The translations under genes and the position numbers were made by a program. Below the pieces are notes generated by a model. The model searched no databases and was not told the origin of the DNA. It saw only the letters and a program-made list of their open reading frames with translations. A stretch of DNA of 64,000 bases from Microbulbifer agarilyticus (GTDB taxonomy: Bacteria > Pseudomonadota > Gammaproteobacteria > Pseudomonadales > Cellvibrionaceae): positions 434,001 to 498,000 of the forward strand of contig NZ_JAHVKO010000004.1 in assembly GCF_019800665.1 (NCBI RefSeq). The letters run 5' to 3'. This document shows positions 46,301 through 55,209 of the stretch, piece by piece (position 1 is the first letter of the stretch; every line of letters starts with the position of its first letter).

Positions 46301-46340
46301 CGGTGAGTCCGGCTGATTAAATTCAGACCAGGACTCACCG
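46301..46340 (-). terminator. Large hairpin after the AgmX/TonB-like gene
   Basis: Perfect 10-bp arms CGGTGAGTCC / GGACTCACCG are separated by 20 nt, 20 nt past the stop of the last gene of the ExbB operon. No T-run follows on the minus strand, so it may be an mRNA-stabilising or Rho-assisted end rather than an intrinsic terminator. Confidence 0.45.
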
Positions 46341-46360
46341 GCATCGTCGACCGCTAGTGC

Positions 46361-47386
46361 TTAGGAAGGCAGGAAGTCGATGGAGTAGTTCAGCGTAGAT
46401 TTTTCCACGTTGGCGGAACCGAAATTGATCAGGCGAATCCGCGCGAGCAACTTGCGCTCCAGGTCTGCGTTTTCCAGTTCACTGCTCACCAGTGTCACCG
46501 CGGAAATCACGCCGTTGGGCTCGATCACAAGCTTCACGGTAACCTTGCCCGCCAGTGTCGGATCGCGACGCAGGGCGCGGTTGTAGATCGCAAAGATCGC
46601 CCCCTTGTTGGCTTCCATAATCTGGCGAATGGATTCCTCACCACGCGAGCCGCGTTCACGACGCGCCTGCTTGCCGCTGGACTCGGCCGCTGCAGTCGCT
46701 TCCGTCACTTCCACCTGAGTGGTTTCGCGGCCAGACAGTGCAGAACCGCCGGTGTTGCGGCTGAGCTGCCCGGTATTGATGCCGCCGCTGGCAGTTTTCG
46801 ATTTATCGCTGATCATTGAGCGATCAATCTTCTGCGCATTGGCTGCGCCACTCGCCAGGGAATTGGCATTGGCCACCTGAGATACGTCGAGGCTGTCGCG
46901 CATATCCATCAGGTCGTCCTGCAGTTGCATCAGGCCGCTGTTTGCCGCCTTCTCCCGCGCCTTGGCAACCTCTGCTGCCGGGGCCTTTTCGCTCAGTGGC
47001 TTGGGTTTGACGGTCTTGATCGGTTTCGGCTTGGGCTTTTCCGCCGGTTTGGGTTTTTCTTTTTTAACTTCCTTGGGTTTCTCAACCTTTTTCTCTACCG
47101 GTTTTGGCTTGGGTTTTTCCACCGGCTTGGGTAGCTCTTTTTTCTCCAGAATGACCCGCGCCAACTGTGGTGGCAGTTGTTCTTTTTGCTCACGGGTCAG
47201 TTCCGGTGCCGGAATAAACGTGAACAATGCACCGAGTACCACGAACGCGATAAAACCGGAGCGCAGGAACTTGCCAAACCGCTGGTCTTCCTCTTCGGCG
47301 GAGGCCCAGGGGAGTTTCGAATTGTAGTAGTGCCACGGCATTAACGCCGCGCGGCCGCTTGCTGGGGAGGCTGGTGACATGTACAT
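46361..47386 (-). CDS. AgmX/PglI C-terminal (TonB-like) energy transducer
   Basis: The 341-residue protein has one membrane helix near residues 47-65 (FIAFVVLGALFTFIPAP). A Pro-Lys-Glu-rich stretch of about 70 residues (KPVEKPKPKPVEKKVEKPK and related) follows, of a kind that spans the periplasm. The C-terminal TonB-like AgmX/PglI domain is at about 245-341 (IRQIMEANKGAIFAIYNRALRR, then GKVTVKLVIEPNGVIS). TonB-type proteins pass energy from ExbB-ExbD to outer-membrane partners. No TonB-dependent receptor is encoded nearby, and AgmX relatives work in Myxococcus gliding. It is the last gene of the nine-gene operon, 6 nt after exbD-2. Confidence 0.88.
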   Translation of the reverse strand: MYMSPASPASGRAALMPWHYYNSKLPWASAEEEDQRFGKFLRSGFIAFVVLGALFTFIPAPELTREQKEQLPPQLARVILEKKELPKPVEKPKPKPVEKKVEKPKEVKKEKPKPAEKPKPKPIKTVKPKPLSEKAPAAEVAKAREKAANSGLMQLQDDLMDMRDSLDVSQVANANSLASGAANAQKIDRSMISDKSKTASGGINTGQLSRNTGGSALSGRETTQVEVTEATAAAESSGKQARRERGSRGEESIRQIMEANKGAIFAIYNRALRRDPTLAGKVTVKLVIEPNGVISAVTLVSSELENADLERKLLARIRLINFGSANVEKSTLNYSIDFLPS

Positions 47387-47392
47387 ACCTCC

Positions 47393-47914
47393 TTACTGGC
47401 CAGCGGCAGATGCCGCCGGGTCCTGCGGTGTCGTCTGGGTTACCGCCAGATCGATATCCCGGTAGTCCGCCGCCGCACAGGTGTTCATGATCTGCTTTAA
47501 CAGCGCATAGGGAACCTCTTCATCACCCATGATGGTCACCGGGCGTCCCAGATCTTGTTTCTCTTCCGGCAGGGGCTCCGCGCGGCTGGCGAGGTACTTC
47601 AGCTCGTTCAGCAGCGGTTCGATTTGTTCCTGGTCTGCGGAGATGTCCGCAACCATGGCAATCATACGGTTGCCTACCATCAGCTGGTCGCCGTTCACGC
47701 GCACTACCGTGGTAGTTTCCGGCTTCTGGGTGGAAGTGGATTCCGGTAGTTTGATGGTCTTGTCCGTCTGCAGTACTTCCACATCGGAGGAATTCACCAG
47801 CAGGAAAAATACCAGAATGGTGAAGATATCCATCAGGGATACCAGATTCAGTTTGGTTTCCTTATGCCGGCGCTGTTTGCGCCCTTTCAGCTTGCCGCCG
47901 ATCGTCGCTTTCAT
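47393..47914 (-). CDS. ExbD/TolR-family protein (second copy)
   Basis: The 173-residue protein has a basic N-terminus (KGRKQRRHKETKLNLVSLMD), one membrane helix (about 26-42, IFTILVFFLLVNSSDV) with the conserved Asp of the proton path (SLMDIFTILVFFLL), and a periplasmic C-terminal domain. It is the same type as the preceding gene, with which it overlaps by 4 nt, but the periplasmic part is shorter and differs. Two ExbD proteins per ExbB is typical of gliding-type or Tol-like multi-TolR motors such as AglQ/AglS. Confidence 0.88.
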   Translation of the reverse strand: MKATIGGKLKGRKQRRHKETKLNLVSLMDIFTILVFFLLVNSSDVEVLQTDKTIKLPESTSTQKPETTTVVRVNGDQLMVGNRMIAMVADISADQEQIEPLLNELKYLASRAEPLPEEKQDLGRPVTIMGDEEVPYALLKQIMNTCAAADYRDIDLAVTQTTPQDPAASAAGQ

Positions 47915-48450
47915 AATGCGTTGCCTGCCAGCTGCTTGTCCTGCGCTGCGTCACCCTGTTGGGGCGCGTCGCCGAGGGAAATCTGTGGAAACAGCTCCGC
48001 GTCTACAACGGAAGCTGCAACTACCGCACGGAAAGAACGCGCGGTGTCCATGGCGCTCACCAGTGTGCGGTAAGAAGTCCCCGGTTCAGAGAGAATTACC
48101 ACATCTTTCTTGTCGATATCCTTATCCCGCAGGGCGCGTTTGATCTCCTGCAACACGTCAGACACCAGCTTCAAATCCGCCTTACCGTCCCGGTTGGGAA
48201 TTCGCTTCACACGAATGCCCGCCGGATAGTTGATGTCGATGTATTCGGCGCGCAGCACCATTTCCAGCTGTTGATTTTCTTTCTGCTCCGCCGCACTGGC
48301 ATCACTCAGTCCCGGAAGGTTGAGGTTCAGTACGGAGATATGGGAAAACACCATATTCAGAAGCAATACCGGTACCAGAACGGTCATCAGGCTCATAAAA
48401 GAGGTGATGTCCAGATCCGGATCGGTTTCCAGCCTGCGTCGGATAGCCAT
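47911..48450 (-). CDS. ExbD/TolR-family protein (first copy)
   Basis: The 179-residue protein has a short basic N-terminus (AIRRRLETDPDLDITSFMS). The membrane helix SLMTVLVPVLLLNMVFS has no obvious Asp inside; the nearest acidic residues (D in DPDLDITSF) lie just before it. A periplasmic domain with NLPGLSDAS and the C-terminal KKDVVILSEPGTSYRTLVSAMD follows. The proton-path Asp that normally lies in the helix is therefore absent or displaced, unlike the second copy. It overlaps that gene by 4 nt. Confidence 0.85.
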   Translation of the reverse strand: MAIRRRLETDPDLDITSFMSLMTVLVPVLLLNMVFSHISVLNLNLPGLSDASAAEQKENQQLEMVLRAEYIDINYPAGIRVKRIPNRDGKADLKLVSDVLQEIKRALRDKDIDKKDVVILSEPGTSYRTLVSAMDTARSFRAVVAASVVDAELFPQISLGDAPQQGDAAQDKQLAGNAL

Positions 48451-48502
48451 GGCTCTCTCTTGTTCTCGTTCTTAACGTTGTCGGGTCTAGCGCTCGGGGC
48501 GA

Positions 48503-49189
48503 TTAAGCCGGTGCACCGGCTTTGGCCGCAGGGCGCGCCGCCGCTTCGGTTTTTTGACCGCGAGTCAGGGTAATCAGGTTAAGAAACTTCACGCCGGCCA
48601 TTTCCAGGCTGTCGATGATCTCGTTGGTTTTGTTCTGCAGCATGGAGTAGGCCAGCAGCAGCGGAATTGCAGAGATCAGGCCGAAGGCGGTGGTGTTCAT
48701 CGCTACCGAAATACTGGAAGACAGCATGGTGGCTTTTTCCGATGGGTCGGCATTGGCTACCGCGGTGAACGCCGCGATCAGGCCGATAATGGTACCCAGC
48801 AGACCGAGCAGCGTAGCGATGTTGGCCAGGGTAGCCAGGTAGTTGGTGCGCTTTTCCAGGCGCGGCACCGCTTCGAGAATACTCTCTTCGATGGCCATCG
48901 CAATGTTTTCATCTTTGCGCGCGTGCTGGGCGGTGCTAATACCGGCGGCAACGATCTTGCCTACCGGGGCTTTTTCGCCCTGGGCGAACTTGAGCGCGGC
49001 GGCGAAATTACGCTGCTGCATCATCGGCAGAACCTGGCCATAAGCGCGACGGTTGGCGAACTTGGCGCGGGACAGGAAAACCCAACGCTCCACAACCAGC
49101 ACAATGCCGATGACCAGCACCAGTGCGATGGGATACATAAAGGCGCCGCCATTTTGGAAAAAGCGCAGCAGTGTGTTGAAAAACTCCAT
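48503..49189 (-). CDS. MotA/TolQ/ExbB-family proton channel
   Basis: The 228-residue protein has three membrane helices: about 17-35 (MYPIALVLVIGIVLVVERW), 115-137 (ATLANIATLLGLLGTIIGLIAAF) and 160-180 (VAMNTTAFGLISAIPLLLAYSM). The LGLLGTIIGLIAAF and MNTTAFGLxxAIP stretches are the MotA_ExbB hallmark lining the proton path. It forms the pentameric stator around an ExbD dimer. It lies in the operon with two ExbD genes and an AgmX-like transducer; no chemotaxis or flagellar genes are near. Confidence 0.93.
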   Translation of the reverse strand: MEFFNTLLRFFQNGGAFMYPIALVLVIGIVLVVERWVFLSRAKFANRRAYGQVLPMMQQRNFAAALKFAQGEKAPVGKIVAAGISTAQHARKDENIAMAIEESILEAVPRLEKRTNYLATLANIATLLGLLGTIIGLIAAFTAVANADPSEKATMLSSSISVAMNTTAFGLISAIPLLLAYSMLQNKTNEIIDSLEMAGVKFLNLITLTRGQKTEAAARPAAKAGAPA

Positions 49190-49289
49190 GGTAAATCTCC
49201 GGGACGTAAAGATTTTTGTTGTGATTAAGTTATATGTGTTTCTAAAAACGTAATTCGGGCACTAGTATCTGTGAACGTATAGTGCCCTT

Positions 49290-49589
49290 TTATTCTTCGG
49301 CGTCTGCCGCCTTGAGCAACTTAATTTCCCTGTGTAATTCCGAGTATTCCTGGTGTTGGAAACTGTGGGTAATTGCGCTGGGTAGTGTGCTCTCGATCTT
49401 TTCTAGGCTGGTGGCCTGTTTCCAGGGAATGATATACAACACTTTGGGCTGTTCCTGGCTACCAATAATGGTCGACTCCAGCGAAATAACATCACCGTCA
49501 TCGTCCTGCGCCAGCGCAGCACCTGAAAAGACGGCAAGGGTGCAGGTAACGGCAGTAGTCAGTAAGCGGACACGTTTGATCGTTTTCAT
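49290..49589 (-). CDS. Small exported protein of the ExbB operon
   Basis: The 99-residue protein has a signal peptide (cleavage after ALA, near residue 27). The mature region is acidic, with QPKVLYIIPWKQATSLEKIES as its most structured stretch and a C-terminal charged helix. It starts directly after the stop of the TPR lipoprotein gene (0 nt), so translational coupling is likely. No known family was recognised. The function is unknown; a periplasmic spacer or adaptor of the motor is possible. Confidence 0.7.
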   Translation of the reverse strand: MKTIKRVRLLTTAVTCTLAVFSGAALAQDDDGDVISLESTIIGSQEQPKVLYIIPWKQATSLEKIESTLPSAITHSFQHQEYSELHREIKLLKAADAEE

Positions 49590-50246
49590 CTACAGTCTGC
49601 GCTCCAGATCCATAATCCAACCTTTCAGCATCCGATCTTCCTCTGCCTCCAGTGCCTGCGCTTCGCGGTAGTGATGCAAAGCCTGTTCCGGTTTGTGCAG
49701 GTAGAGGTCAAAGAGAATTCCCAGATTGCGATGGCCCATGGCGAAGTCTGGCCACTGGTTCAGCGCGCTCTGATACGCTTCGCGGGCTTCGTCAAAACGG
49801 CCCTGATCGCGCAGCAATACGCCAAGCGAGTTCCAGGCAAACACATTTTTTGCATTGGCGGTGACCGCCTGTTGTAGGCTTTGCTCCGCCTGCTCCGGTT
49901 GTTCCAGCTTCAGCTGTACTTTTGCCAGGTTGAGCCAGGCACCGGAAAGTTCCGGCCATTGGCTCACCACTTGCTGGAGCTCGGTTTCCGCCGCAGCAAA
50001 CTGTTGCTGCTCGAAGTAGCCGCGGGCGTTCGCCAGTGCCTGTTGGGCACCAGAGGGGACACCGGGGGCTTCGCTCAGATAGGGATTGGGCGAGGCAACC
50101 CGTTTGCTCGATTCACCGTCGGCCATTGTCGGGGTTGCAGCACCTTCATCGGGTGCTTCCGGGTTACTGGCACAGCCACTGAGCAGTAGTGCGCCGAGTG
50201 CCAGCAAGGCTGCGCATGTACGCAGGTTGCGATTAATACGCTGCAT
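49590..50246 (-). CDS. TPR lipoprotein of the ExbB operon
   Basis: The 218-residue protein has a lipobox LLLSGC (lipidated Cys24). TPR repeats cover about residues 75-200 (AETELQQVVSQWPELSGAWL, LGVLLRDQGRFDEAREAYQ, ALNQWPDFAMGHRNLGILF). The ATG at 50246 was chosen because the lipoprotein signal starts there; a longer frame of 42 residues upstream overlaps the preceding gene. It overlaps the upstream 967-aa gene by 14 nt. TPR lipoproteins act as protein-protein scaffolds at the outer or inner membrane. Confidence 0.87.
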   Translation of the reverse strand: MQRINRNLRTCAALLALGALLLSGCASNPEAPDEGAATPTMADGESSKRVASPNPYLSEAPGVPSGAQQALANARGYFEQQQFAAAETELQQVVSQWPELSGAWLNLAKVQLKLEQPEQAEQSLQQAVTANAKNVFAWNSLGVLLRDQGRFDEAREAYQSALNQWPDFAMGHRNLGILFDLYLHKPEQALHHYREAQALEAEEDRMLKGWIMDLERRL

Positions 50247-53136
50247 CGCTCCACTCCACAGTTGACTCCGGTTTGCGGTAACGGGCGGGGAGCAGGTTTT
50301 CCAGTGAGGAGAAACTGTTCTTGATCCACTCGTCATAGACGCCATCGGCGGTGCGCTTGATGTTGGCCTCATGCAGTTCGATGGCTTTTTCCTCGAACGG
50401 ATAGGCCTGTTCTTCCAGCAGGATTTCGTACTGCTCCAGTTCCAGCGGATTCAGGCCATTGGGGCGTTGCGAGTCCATCAGGTCGCGGCTCAACTGGCGA
50501 TAAATTTCTGCCAGGCGATAGTTGGCGGCGGTGGTGAATTCGGCAATACCAAATTCCAGTACTTTTTTGTAATCCGTAACGGTCGTTTCCATCGCCTGCT
50601 TTTTATTGCGCAGGCTTTGTTTCAGCGGCAAGGTCAGTGCCAGGCGCTCGAAACGCGCAAAGCTCTGGTCCGCCAGTTCGTTTTGCGCAAAAGCGGCGAG
50701 ATAGCGGCCGCGGGGTTCGGAAACCTCGTTGCTTGCCAGGCTCTGCAACCATTGATTACGCGCGGACTGATCGCCGGCTTTACCGTACAGGGTGACCAGT
50801 TGATGTTGCGCTTCCAGGTTTTGCAGCGCAGGTTGCCGCCAGTCACGGGCATACAGTCGATACGCGTCGATCGCGCGGGCGCGGTTGCCGGCAACTTCAA
50901 ACTGCTCCGCTGCCAGGTACAGTGAGTTGCGGCGTACGCTCGGGTCACTGTCTGTTTTTGCCAGCATCAGCAATTCTTTGGCGGCGGCTTCCGGCAGGTC
51001 CATACCCTGATACACCACCACGGCCTTAGCGGTCAGTGTCGGCGTCAATTCGTGTTGTGGATAAAACTTGCGGAAGTCCAGCAGTTCGGTGTGCGCGCGC
51101 GGCCAACGCTCCAGACGCATCAGCTGGTTAATCGCGTCGTACTGCGCGGTTGCGGCGATCGCAGAGCGGCCGCTGTCGCGTACCCGCAACAGCAGCTCGA
51201 TGGCTTCTTCCGTGGGCGCCACGAATTCCATGCTGTTGGTGGTCAGTAGCACCTGACTCAGAATCACTTCCGCCTGTTTATAGATCGATGACTGCAAGCG
51301 GTCGCGCGTGCTGATGTAATCCGGGTCGCCGCTGGCCATGCCGGCAAGCAACTGCGCATAGGCCTGTTCTGCCGCCGGGTAGTTCTCTGTTTCAAACTGG
51401 CTGTGGCCCAGCAACAGCAAGATGCTGCGGCGCTGTTTAGGCGTAGGTGGTGGCTGCCAGCCTGCCGCCTTGATGGCCGCATCGATGGTTTCCTGATGAC
51501 GGTACTGGGCAAACAGGTTGTGCGCCGCATCCAGCTGCGCCGGCAGTGCCCGGGGATCCTGCGACCAGCTATCGGCAAAGCGCAGGCTGGTTTCGGTTTT
51601 CAGATCCAGCCAGAGGTTAGCCTGTTCTTCGTTGTTGTTGATCTGCTTTTCGGCATCATAAACACGCCCGGCCATGAGGATCGCCGCATAACCAGCTTCG
51701 GTGGCTTGTGGGGGCGGCGTGCCGGTTTCCTTGGAGATGCCCCAGGCCACGTGACGGTATGCAGCGAATGCCTGCGCATACTGCCCAGCCTCGTTCAGAC
51801 TTTCCGCCATCAGGAAAGTGAGTTCTGGGATTTTCGGGTCGTCCGGGAAGGTATCGGTAAACTCCCGATACAGCGTGGCCGCAGCGATAAAAGCTTCGCG
51901 CGATTGTTGCTTGGCTCGAGCCGCGGCTTTGCCGCGATTCTTCGGGTTCTGTGCTTCTTTTGCCAGGGCTTGGGCGCGGGCGTGATCAAAGCGAGCTAGC
52001 TCTTCCAGCCAGGGTTTCAGATGAGTCCCGATCAAATGGCGCTTGGTATCGTCGGCAGTTTGCCAGTAACCGCTGCGGCTGCCGTACCGCGTAACAAAGT
52101 CCCGTTTGGCCGGTATCACTTCACTGGGGAAATTGCCCTGTTGCAATATCTCCACCGCACGCACATGCATCTGCGGTGCTTCGTCCGTTTGTGGATATCG
52201 TGAAGCGAAAGTCAGAAAGGTTTGTGCACCATCCCGGTAGCGCTCGGTTTCCGCATACCAATTCCCCAGGCCGCGGTACAGCAGGTGATGGTAAGAGCGC
52301 GGACCTGCGTCGGATACAAACGACTCAATTACCTCGGCACCGCCCAGATAGTTGAAGCCAAGTGCCAGTACCCGCAGGGTGTCGTTGGCCAGTCGGCGCT
52401 CACCCTTATCGAGCTGGCCGAGGAGTTTCTGCTCTTCGCTATTTTCTGCCAGCAGGTCATCCATCAGCGTCAGGAAGGTTTCACTGGCCGCCTTGTAGCG
52501 TGCGTCTTTGAACTGGCTCCAACCGAGCATGTAGCGGGCGTTGCGCGCAAAGGGTGTATCACCCTGGGAAAGCACTGCGGCAAAATCGCGCTCCGCGGCC
52601 CGGTACTGCTTGCGCCCAAAGGCGGCTTCGCCGCGGCGGAACAACGCCTCGGCAATAAAGGGCGACTCCGGGTTACGCTGGACAATCGTTTCCAGCGCAT
52701 CGAGCGCGCCCGGTGCATTGCCATCGAGGGCGCGTGCGCGAGCCAAGCGGTAGGCCAGGTAGTCGTCGTCGGCAGATGTTTCCAGCAGCGCTTCGTAATG
52801 ACGCACGGCCTCGGCATAGGCTACGGCCATTTCCGGGTTGTCTTCCTGCAGCTGTTCCAGACGCTCCATTTCAAGGTCAGCAAGACGCAGTTGGATCTGG
52901 CGGCGGGTCCTAGGGTCCTGCTGCGAAGACAGGGCTTTCTGGTAGCTGTTGATCAGCGCCGGAATTTCCAGCTTGGGCATGGCGACCAGTGGTTCCGGCG
53001 GCAGTGCAGCGGCTGGCAGGTCTGCCAGGGTTTTGCTGTTATCCACGTAGCCGGCGCAGCCACTCAGTGCCGCGGAGGCACACACCGCGAGGGCGAGCAA
53101 TTGTTTGCGGGGCGGGCGTGAAAATAAAACACTCAC
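50233..53136 (-). CDS. Large TPR-repeat lipoprotein
   Basis: The 967-residue protein has a lipobox AALSGC (lipidated Cys27) and many TPR-like helical repeats over nearly the whole length (IAEALFRRGEAAFGRKQY, ILLLLGHSQFETENYPAAEQ, AEQFEVAGNRARAIDAYRL). The C-terminal helix region ends LPARYRKPESTVEWSDAAY. It is an outer- or inner-membrane-attached solenoid able to reach far into the periplasm. It overlaps the 710-aa gene upstream by 4 nt. The function is unknown; the context of ExbB-ExbD and AgmX suggests a structural part of a trans-envelope complex. Confidence 0.85.
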   Translation of the reverse strand: MSVLFSRPPRKQLLALAVCASAALSGCAGYVDNSKTLADLPAAALPPEPLVAMPKLEIPALINSYQKALSSQQDPRTRRQIQLRLADLEMERLEQLQEDNPEMAVAYAEAVRHYEALLETSADDDYLAYRLARARALDGNAPGALDALETIVQRNPESPFIAEALFRRGEAAFGRKQYRAAERDFAAVLSQGDTPFARNARYMLGWSQFKDARYKAASETFLTLMDDLLAENSEEQKLLGQLDKGERRLANDTLRVLALGFNYLGGAEVIESFVSDAGPRSYHHLLYRGLGNWYAETERYRDGAQTFLTFASRYPQTDEAPQMHVRAVEILQQGNFPSEVIPAKRDFVTRYGSRSGYWQTADDTKRHLIGTHLKPWLEELARFDHARAQALAKEAQNPKNRGKAAARAKQQSREAFIAAATLYREFTDTFPDDPKIPELTFLMAESLNEAGQYAQAFAAYRHVAWGISKETGTPPPQATEAGYAAILMAGRVYDAEKQINNNEEQANLWLDLKTETSLRFADSWSQDPRALPAQLDAAHNLFAQYRHQETIDAAIKAAGWQPPPTPKQRRSILLLLGHSQFETENYPAAEQAYAQLLAGMASGDPDYISTRDRLQSSIYKQAEVILSQVLLTTNSMEFVAPTEEAIELLLRVRDSGRSAIAATAQYDAINQLMRLERWPRAHTELLDFRKFYPQHELTPTLTAKAVVVYQGMDLPEAAAKELLMLAKTDSDPSVRRNSLYLAAEQFEVAGNRARAIDAYRLYARDWRQPALQNLEAQHQLVTLYGKAGDQSARNQWLQSLASNEVSEPRGRYLAAFAQNELADQSFARFERLALTLPLKQSLRNKKQAMETTVTDYKKVLEFGIAEFTTAANYRLAEIYRQLSRDLMDSQRPNGLNPLELEQYEILLEEQAYPFEEKAIELHEANIKRTADGVYDEWIKNSFSSLENLLPARYRKPESTVEWSDAAY

Positions 53137-55202
53137 AGTGCCGGCTCCAATTCTTGATTCACCGAGGCTGCTTCGTCAGTTGAGGGTACTTCATCAGCTG
53201 AGGGTTTCTCACTGGCTGAGGGCGCTATCGCTGTCGTCGGTTCAGCGGCAGGCAGGTCGTAGTGCCCCTGCATGGCGGCATCCTGAATGCGCGCGATGGC
53301 CAGGCGCGTATGCGCGATATATTGCTCAACACGGTCGCGGGCGCCGCCCAGTGCACTTTGCAGATCTGCGCGGATCTGGGTTTCGATCACCGCGCTGGCA
53401 CGGTCAATGGCGTTGCGCTGCTGATTGATACGCAGGCCGGCATCGTCGACGCTGCCGCTCAGCAGGTTGAGCTGCGGCGCTTCGGCGGCGATACGCGCTA
53501 CCTTGCGCTGATTGCGCGCGGCATCGACGAGTGTGCCTTCCAGCGCATCGATGGTTTTGCGCTTTTCCCACAGATTCTGGTGGTACTGCTCGGACGCGTG
53601 CCACTGCAGAATACCGCGCGCGCGTGCCAGGGTCTGCTGTTGGTAGTTGCTGGTTTTGCCTGCGGCACTCAAACGTGCATAACGTTGTTCGGCTTCGCGC
53701 AGCATTTGCAGAAATTCCGACGTCTCGCCGGTTTGAGTGGCCAATAAGGCGAGGCTGTCCTTTTCAGATTCGATGCGCCGTAACGACGCCTGTAATTCAT
53801 CCAGCTGCTGCTCGGCAATTTGTACCTGCTGGTCGTACTGGGCACTATCGTGTGCCTGCACAATACTGAGTCGGCGCTGCTCGCGTTCTTCGATCAGGGT
53901 GTGAAACTCGGGGAGGCGTTGTTGCCAGCGGTCCAGCACCCGGCGCAGCTGTTGCAGGTCGCGCAGCTCTGACAATTGCAGCTGCAGGCGATCACTTTGC
54001 ATCATCTGTAGCAGGTAGTGCTGGTTCATTCGAATCAGCGCGGGGGTTTCCGCATCTTCCAACCAGCCGTAGCGCTGCAGGTCGATTTTTTCGTCGCCAT
54101 CAATTTCGGCAAACTGTAATTTTGCGGCGGCGCTATGCAGATTGTTCAGGTCGGTGAGGGCACGCTGGTATTGCTGCTCGGCGCTCTGATAGGTGCGCAG
54201 TGCAAGCTTCGGGCGGTCCAGAGCTTCGTAGGTATACGGCAGCGCGAGCAGTGCTTCCTGTACCTGCGGTAGTAACGGGTTTTGCCGGATCAGGTAGCCC
54301 AGCGCGTCCACCGCCTGGGTGTGCATCTGGCCATTCACCGACGCCCAGCCGAGGCCGAGCAGCGCGTCTGCTGACCAGGGTGTATCGAGTCTTACCCGGC
54401 GAAATTCCTCGGCCGCCGCGGCGTAATCCCCCTGCAGCGTCAGGGCATAGCCCGCGCCGATACGCGCTTTGTCCCGCAGGATGTACAGCTCTTCGCGCAG
54501 CTCCGCGTCGAGATCTTTGTCGAGCGTGACGGTGTCCACGAGATCGGCCGCGCGCTGGTATTCCGCGGCAGCCGCCGGGAAGTCCTCGTCGCGTGCGAAC
54601 GCGGCAGCCAGGTTGTTGTGCCCGAGTACACGCTCCGCTACCGCCAGGTCGGCCATGCGCAACAGTTGCGCAGCCTGATCGAGATCGCCATTGCGAATCG
54701 CCAGGTTGAGGGTCAGGGTGGTTTCGTGGATGGCTCCGGATTTTTCCAGCTGCTGGGCCGCGGTGTCCCAGTTCTGGTGGCGGTAATTCAGCTCCGCAAG
54801 CTTCATCCAGGCGATCTGGCGGAAGCGCGCCAGGCGCTGATGATTTGCTTCATCAACGGCTTTTTGTAACTGCTGTTCGAACAGCGTGGCTGCCTGGCGC
54901 TCGAGGCCAAATGCCAGGCTGATACCGCCGCGGATCAGGTCCGCGTTATCCGCATGATGGGAAATACCGCCGCGCAGGTCGGATACCATCAGGGTGCTCA
55001 GAGCATCAAAGGTGTTGCCTTGAAAGTAGTGGTACAGGGCGGCGCCGTAGCGCATGTCCTGTGCTTGTTGGAATTTTTGCTTGCCCGACTCTGCGGCATT
55101 TTGGGGAGCAGGTTCACCTTGCGCAACACAGGTGCCGGCCCCGGCAATAATGCCGGTCAGCGCGAGCGCCAGAGAAGCTTTCTTAAGCACAACAGACCCC
55201 AT
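53133..55202 (-). CDS. Secreted TPR and coiled-coil protein
   Basis: The 689-residue protein has a signal peptide (ALALTGIIAGAGTCVAQG, cleavage near residue 26). TPR-like helices are at about 50-330 (AAAEYQRAADLVDT, AADFRRVRLD-type repeats) and a long coiled-coil region at about 390-620 (IAEQQLDELQASLRRIESEK, REAEQRYARLSAAGK). An Ala/Pro/Ser/Glu-rich tail follows, with repeats of S-x-D-E-V/A. The ATG at 55202 gives MGSVVLKKAS and lies 7 nt after the preceding stop; the longer frame adds 21 residues that overlap that gene. Function unknown. Confidence 0.82.
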   Translation of the reverse strand: MGSVVLKKASLALALTGIIAGAGTCVAQGEPAPQNAAESGKQKFQQAQDMRYGAALYHYFQGNTFDALSTLMVSDLRGGISHHADNADLIRGGISLAFGLERQAATLFEQQLQKAVDEANHQRLARFRQIAWMKLAELNYRHQNWDTAAQQLEKSGAIHETTLTLNLAIRNGDLDQAAQLLRMADLAVAERVLGHNNLAAAFARDEDFPAAAAEYQRAADLVDTVTLDKDLDAELREELYILRDKARIGAGYALTLQGDYAAAAEEFRRVRLDTPWSADALLGLGWASVNGQMHTQAVDALGYLIRQNPLLPQVQEALLALPYTYEALDRPKLALRTYQSAEQQYQRALTDLNNLHSAAAKLQFAEIDGDEKIDLQRYGWLEDAETPALIRMNQHYLLQMMQSDRLQLQLSELRDLQQLRRVLDRWQQRLPEFHTLIEEREQRRLSIVQAHDSAQYDQQVQIAEQQLDELQASLRRIESEKDSLALLATQTGETSEFLQMLREAEQRYARLSAAGKTSNYQQQTLARARGILQWHASEQYHQNLWEKRKTIDALEGTLVDAARNQRKVARIAAEAPQLNLLSGSVDDAGLRINQQRNAIDRASAVIETQIRADLQSALGGARDRVEQYIAHTRLAIARIQDAAMQGHYDLPAAEPTTAIAPSASEKPSADEVPSTDEAASVNQELEPAL

Positions 55203-55209
55203 GGGAAAC

